Source: Rs1 sp029027825 (GTDB taxonomy: Bacteria > Pseudomonadota > Gammaproteobacteria > Pseudomonadales > Balneatricaceae). Taken from it: DNA of 64,000 nucleotides. A program made the position numbers and the translations under genes. Shown here piece after piece: positions 61,918 to 64,000 of this stretch. The DNA lies in contig CP093399.1 of NCBI GenBank assembly GCA_029027825.1, positions 3,038,001 to 3,102,000 on the forward strand, in the 5' to 3' direction. The first letter of the stretch is position 1; every line of letters starts with the position of its first letter. Under the pieces are notes generated by a model, which saw only the letters and a program-made list of their open reading frames with translations, was not told the origin of the DNA and ran no database searches.

Positions 61918-62823
61918 TTAGCTAATCGAAGCCTTATAAATAGCGGCGATGGATGAGTCCATGGTCGCGTCAAAATCGCTGTCAGACTGTTGCGCTGACA
62001 AACCTTCTGACAGTGCGCGTGAAAAGCTGGCGATAACCCCTTTATTTGCCGATAGTCTCTGATTAGCTTCATCGCGGCTATAGCCTCCAGACAAAGCGAC
62101 AACTTTAACTACTTTGCTGTGCGCTACACAATCAGCGTAGTGATTGGCTGTTTCAGGTAAGGTTAGCTTTAGCATCACTTCTTGATCAGCTGCCAAGTTG
62201 TCCAGCGCGGCTTTTAGAGCCGTATTTAACAGATCCTCAGCCAACGCTTTTTCTGCGCAGTGAATATCAATTTCAGGCTCAATAATTGGCATCAAACCCG
62301 CGGCTATGATCTGCTTTGCCACCTCAAACTGCTGCTCAACTACCGCGTCAATACCTGCTTTATTGGCCAGTTTAATCACTGAACGCATTTTAGTTCCAAA
62401 AATACCTTTAGCGGCTGCTTTGACTAATAGAGCATCTAAATCGGGCATTGCCTTCATTAACTGAACACCGTTTTCTTCATCTGCCAGACCTTTATCAACT
62501 TTCAAGAAAGGTACAACTGCCTTTTCTTGCCAAAGGTAATCAGCAGTACTTTTTCCTGCTACATCTCGATCCATGGTGTTTTCAAAAAGAATTGCACCGA
62601 TGACTCGCTCGCCAGTAAAGCTTTTACTGGTCATAATACGGCTACGCATTTGATGAACAACTGCATACATACCTTCATCATCTTTCCATGCATCATCATT
62701 AACGCCATAAATTTTTAGCGCTTTAGGAGTACTGCCACCGCTTTGATCAAGCGCCGCAATAAAGCCATTTTTAGATTTGATTTTCTCTAGCTGGTCACTA
62801 TAGTTTTTCACAAGGTATCTCAC
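61918..62823 (-). CDS. fda: Class I fructose-bisphosphate aldolase
   Basis: 301 residues, GTG start (V5 is an alternative GTG). Cleaves fructose 1,6-bisphosphate by Schiff base. Motifs: GFIAALDQSGGSTPKAL (about 20-36), FENTMDRDVAGKSTADYLW (in part), KVDKGLADEENGVQLM, MPIIEPEIDI (about 182-191) and the catalytic Lys in VMLKLTLPE (about 219-227). Matches the Staphylococcus-type class I FbaB/Fda family rather than the class II metal enzyme usual in gammaproteobacteria. Fits with the isomerase-fructokinase pair for sugar use. Confidence 0.92.
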   Translation of the reverse strand: MRYLVKNYSDQLEKIKSKNGFIAALDQSGGSTPKALKIYGVNDDAWKDDEGMYAVVHQMRSRIMTSKSFTGERVIGAILFENTMDRDVAGKSTADYLWQEKAVVPFLKVDKGLADEENGVQLMKAMPDLDALLVKAAAKGIFGTKMRSVIKLANKAGIDAVVEQQFEVAKQIIAAGLMPIIEPEIDIHCAEKALAEDLLNTALKAALDNLAADQEVMLKLTLPETANHYADCVAHSKVVKVVALSGGYSRDEANQRLSANKGVIASFSRALSEGLSAQQSDSDFDATMDSSIAAIYKASIS

Positions 62824-62950
62824 TGATTAAAGTATTAAAGCATCGCTACGTATCAAGGCAGTAGGTGCGTATAATAGGTGCGTATAAACTGATAAGCTAA
62901 TTATGCCAGAGATATTGCCGCATAGAAATATTTCTATGCTATTTTACTTT

Positions 62951-63117
62951 GAGACCTCTGCATAACGTTGCGAGTGAAGGTAAGACAAGGCAAAAACCGG
63001 CGAGATAGCGGAGTTAGTATGCCCCTCACTTTGGGTACAGTTTGCCCCTGTTTATGGGTATTATAGGTGTAAATGAGCATGTTGAGCCGATTTTTCACGC
63101 CGTATTACCGAACATAG
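62951..63117 (+). repeat. MITE family 2, truncated copy
   Basis: GAGACCTCTGCATAACGTTG onward, matching the complete copy at 44342 for about 165 bp up to ATTACCGAAC, then ending where MITE family 1 begins. The right end is not found beyond that element. Confidence 0.8.
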
Positions 63118-63281
63118 TACCTGAATCCGTGACTTCAAAGTGAATACAGAGTGTAAGATATTGGTTGTACGGTGGAATTGAAAATTCTTAGCTGCACCCG
63201 TAGGTTCAGCGGGTATTTTTCTAACCGCTGTAGAATCAAAAGCTTGCGCTATGTGGTGCAGTGAAGTCACTGATGCAGGTA
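63118..63281 (+). repeat. MITE family 1, copy 3
   Basis: TACCTGAATCCGTGACTTCA to TGATGCAGGTA, very similar to copy 1. Directly joined to the truncated family-2 copy. With it, this element fills the 62824-63435 gap. Confidence 0.8.
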
Positions 63282-63435
63282 CAACTAAGCCGTCAAATAG
63301 ATACACAATACAGTACTTGTTTATCAAGTATTAATCTGCATTTAAACAATATAACTTGTATTACTTTTCTATTTGTTGATGTTTTATTAATAGAGTAAAC
63401 TTACATTTTATAAAATTTACTGGACTTTTTTATCT

Positions 63436-64000
63436 ATGGTAGTACAAATTATAATTACAATTGTGGTGGTGTTAAGTTTATTACTGATCTGGAATATGCA
63501 GCGGAATCGTAAAAAAAACATCGTCAACATACAGAATTTAACAGCTCAGAAACTAAAACAAAAAGCCATAAAAAACAAACCGCTTACAGTATCAGCAGTT
63601 AAGCCTGAACCCGAAATCGAATTGCCTTTAAATCCGGATCTTGAAATACCAGCCAGTTACCAAAATTTTAAATTGCTCTCCCTAAATAAAATAGTTGAAG
63701 ACAGCTTCGCAGATATTTTAACTTCTTCAAGTAAACCTAACCCGCTGCTACTCGCACTAGCTAAAAAAAGCTACCCAGCAAACGAACTGTATAAATTAAT
63801 TAAGACTGATCCTGAGATGAGCGCTCTTATTTTAATAGCAGTCAACTCGCCGCAGTATAGGCTAGATAAGCCCATTACCAGTGTTAATCACGCGATTGTT
63901 TTTCTAGGCGTAAACAAAGTAAAAGATATCGTTATTCAATGCTGCATCTCCTGCGCGGAATTCGTCAGTTCAGAGCAACAGCTCGCCTATGAAAAATTAT
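63436..64000 (+). CDS. HDOD domain protein (partial, runs off the right edge)
   Basis: 188 codons visible from ATG 63436. An N-terminal membrane helix (VQIIITIVVVLSLLLIW, about 3-19), a basic linker, then an HDOD domain beginning near residue 100: NPLLLALAKKSYPANELYKL (in part), TDPEMSALILIAVNSPQYRL and SVNHAIVFLGVNKVKDIVI. HDOD proteins are signalling proteins related to HD-GYP but lacking phosphodiesterase residues. Membrane anchoring is unusual for the family. The C-terminus is outside the window. Confidence 0.85.
   Translation, partial: MVVQIIITIVVVLSLLLIWNMQRNRKKNIVNIQNLTAQKLKQKAIKNKPLTVSAVKPEPEIELPLNPDLEIPASYQNFKLLSLNKIVEDSFADILTSSSKPNPLLLALAKKSYPANELYKLIKTDPEMSALILIAVNSPQYRLDKPITSVNHAIVFLGVNKVKDIVIQCCISCAEFVSSEQQLAYEKL

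Overview
The window is chromosomal DNA of a gammaproteobacterium, AT-leaning and probably aquatic. I cannot name the genus. The evidence is the gene content: RdgC, Syd, YeaC, AlaA, RlmD, BamC, a Vibrio-type long PurC, ProQ and YgiQ are gammaproteobacterial hallmarks. Respiration genes point to life at low oxygen: a complete cbb3 oxidase cluster (ccoNOQP-GHIS), a nitrous oxide reductase operon (nosRZDFYL), and FNR/Anr-type boxes in front of both.

Layout. 1-11.6 kb: mostly minus-strand housekeeping genes (partial HAD phosphatase, AlbA_2 protein, pepN, DUF2797, yeaC, rhomboid, metallophosphoesterase, nadK, PLP desulfhydrase-like gene). 11.65-13.33 kb: a minus-strand tRNA array with four tRNA-Asp(GTC)/tRNA-Val(TAC) pairs and six degenerate tRNA-Asp copies, with a promoter upstream at about 13.4 kb. 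13.6-24.9 kb: syd, a Tag-like glycosylase, alaA, ygiQ, modABC, alr-ruvC, ridA and an Lrp-type regulator. 24.9-26.05 kb: no protein gene, but two tandem GGA-rich small RNAs of the CsrB/RsmY/RsmZ type, each with its own upstream palindrome and terminator. 26-40.3 kb: a diguanylate cyclase, ybiB, rlmD-rluA, a sugar isomerase/fructokinase pair, a signal peptidase, purC, dapA-bamC, proQ, tusA and a hydrolase. 41-50.1 kb: cbb3 oxidase structural and assembly genes. 50.1-52.5 kb: an MTA/SAH nucleosidase-like gene, rdgC and an excalibur protein. 53.3-61.3 kb: the nos operon, whose last gene (nosL) is broken by two consecutive in-frame TAG codons. 61.9-64 kb: class I fructose-bisphosphate aldolase and the start of an HDOD protein.

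Functionally, cbb3 oxidase (O2 at high affinity) and NosZ (N2O) are alternative terminal electron sinks. ModABC imports molybdate for molybdoenzymes, none of which lie in the window. The small RNAs are expected to titrate a CsrA/RsmA protein and sit next to a diguanylate cyclase, a common Csr target class. The isomerase and fructokinase would feed mannose or lyxose carbon to fructose-6-phosphate, upstream of the aldolase.

The intergenic DNA is unusually rich in small non-coding elements. There are at least three distinct MITE-like or foldback families, a short REP-like hairpin that appears to be an internally deleted form of one of them, a 305-bp element in two inverted copies 51 kb apart, and heptanucleotide microsatellites. 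The strongest candidates for undescribed biology are the paired small RNAs with identically spaced upstream palindromes and the tRNA array with repeated, similarly decayed tRNA-Asp copies.
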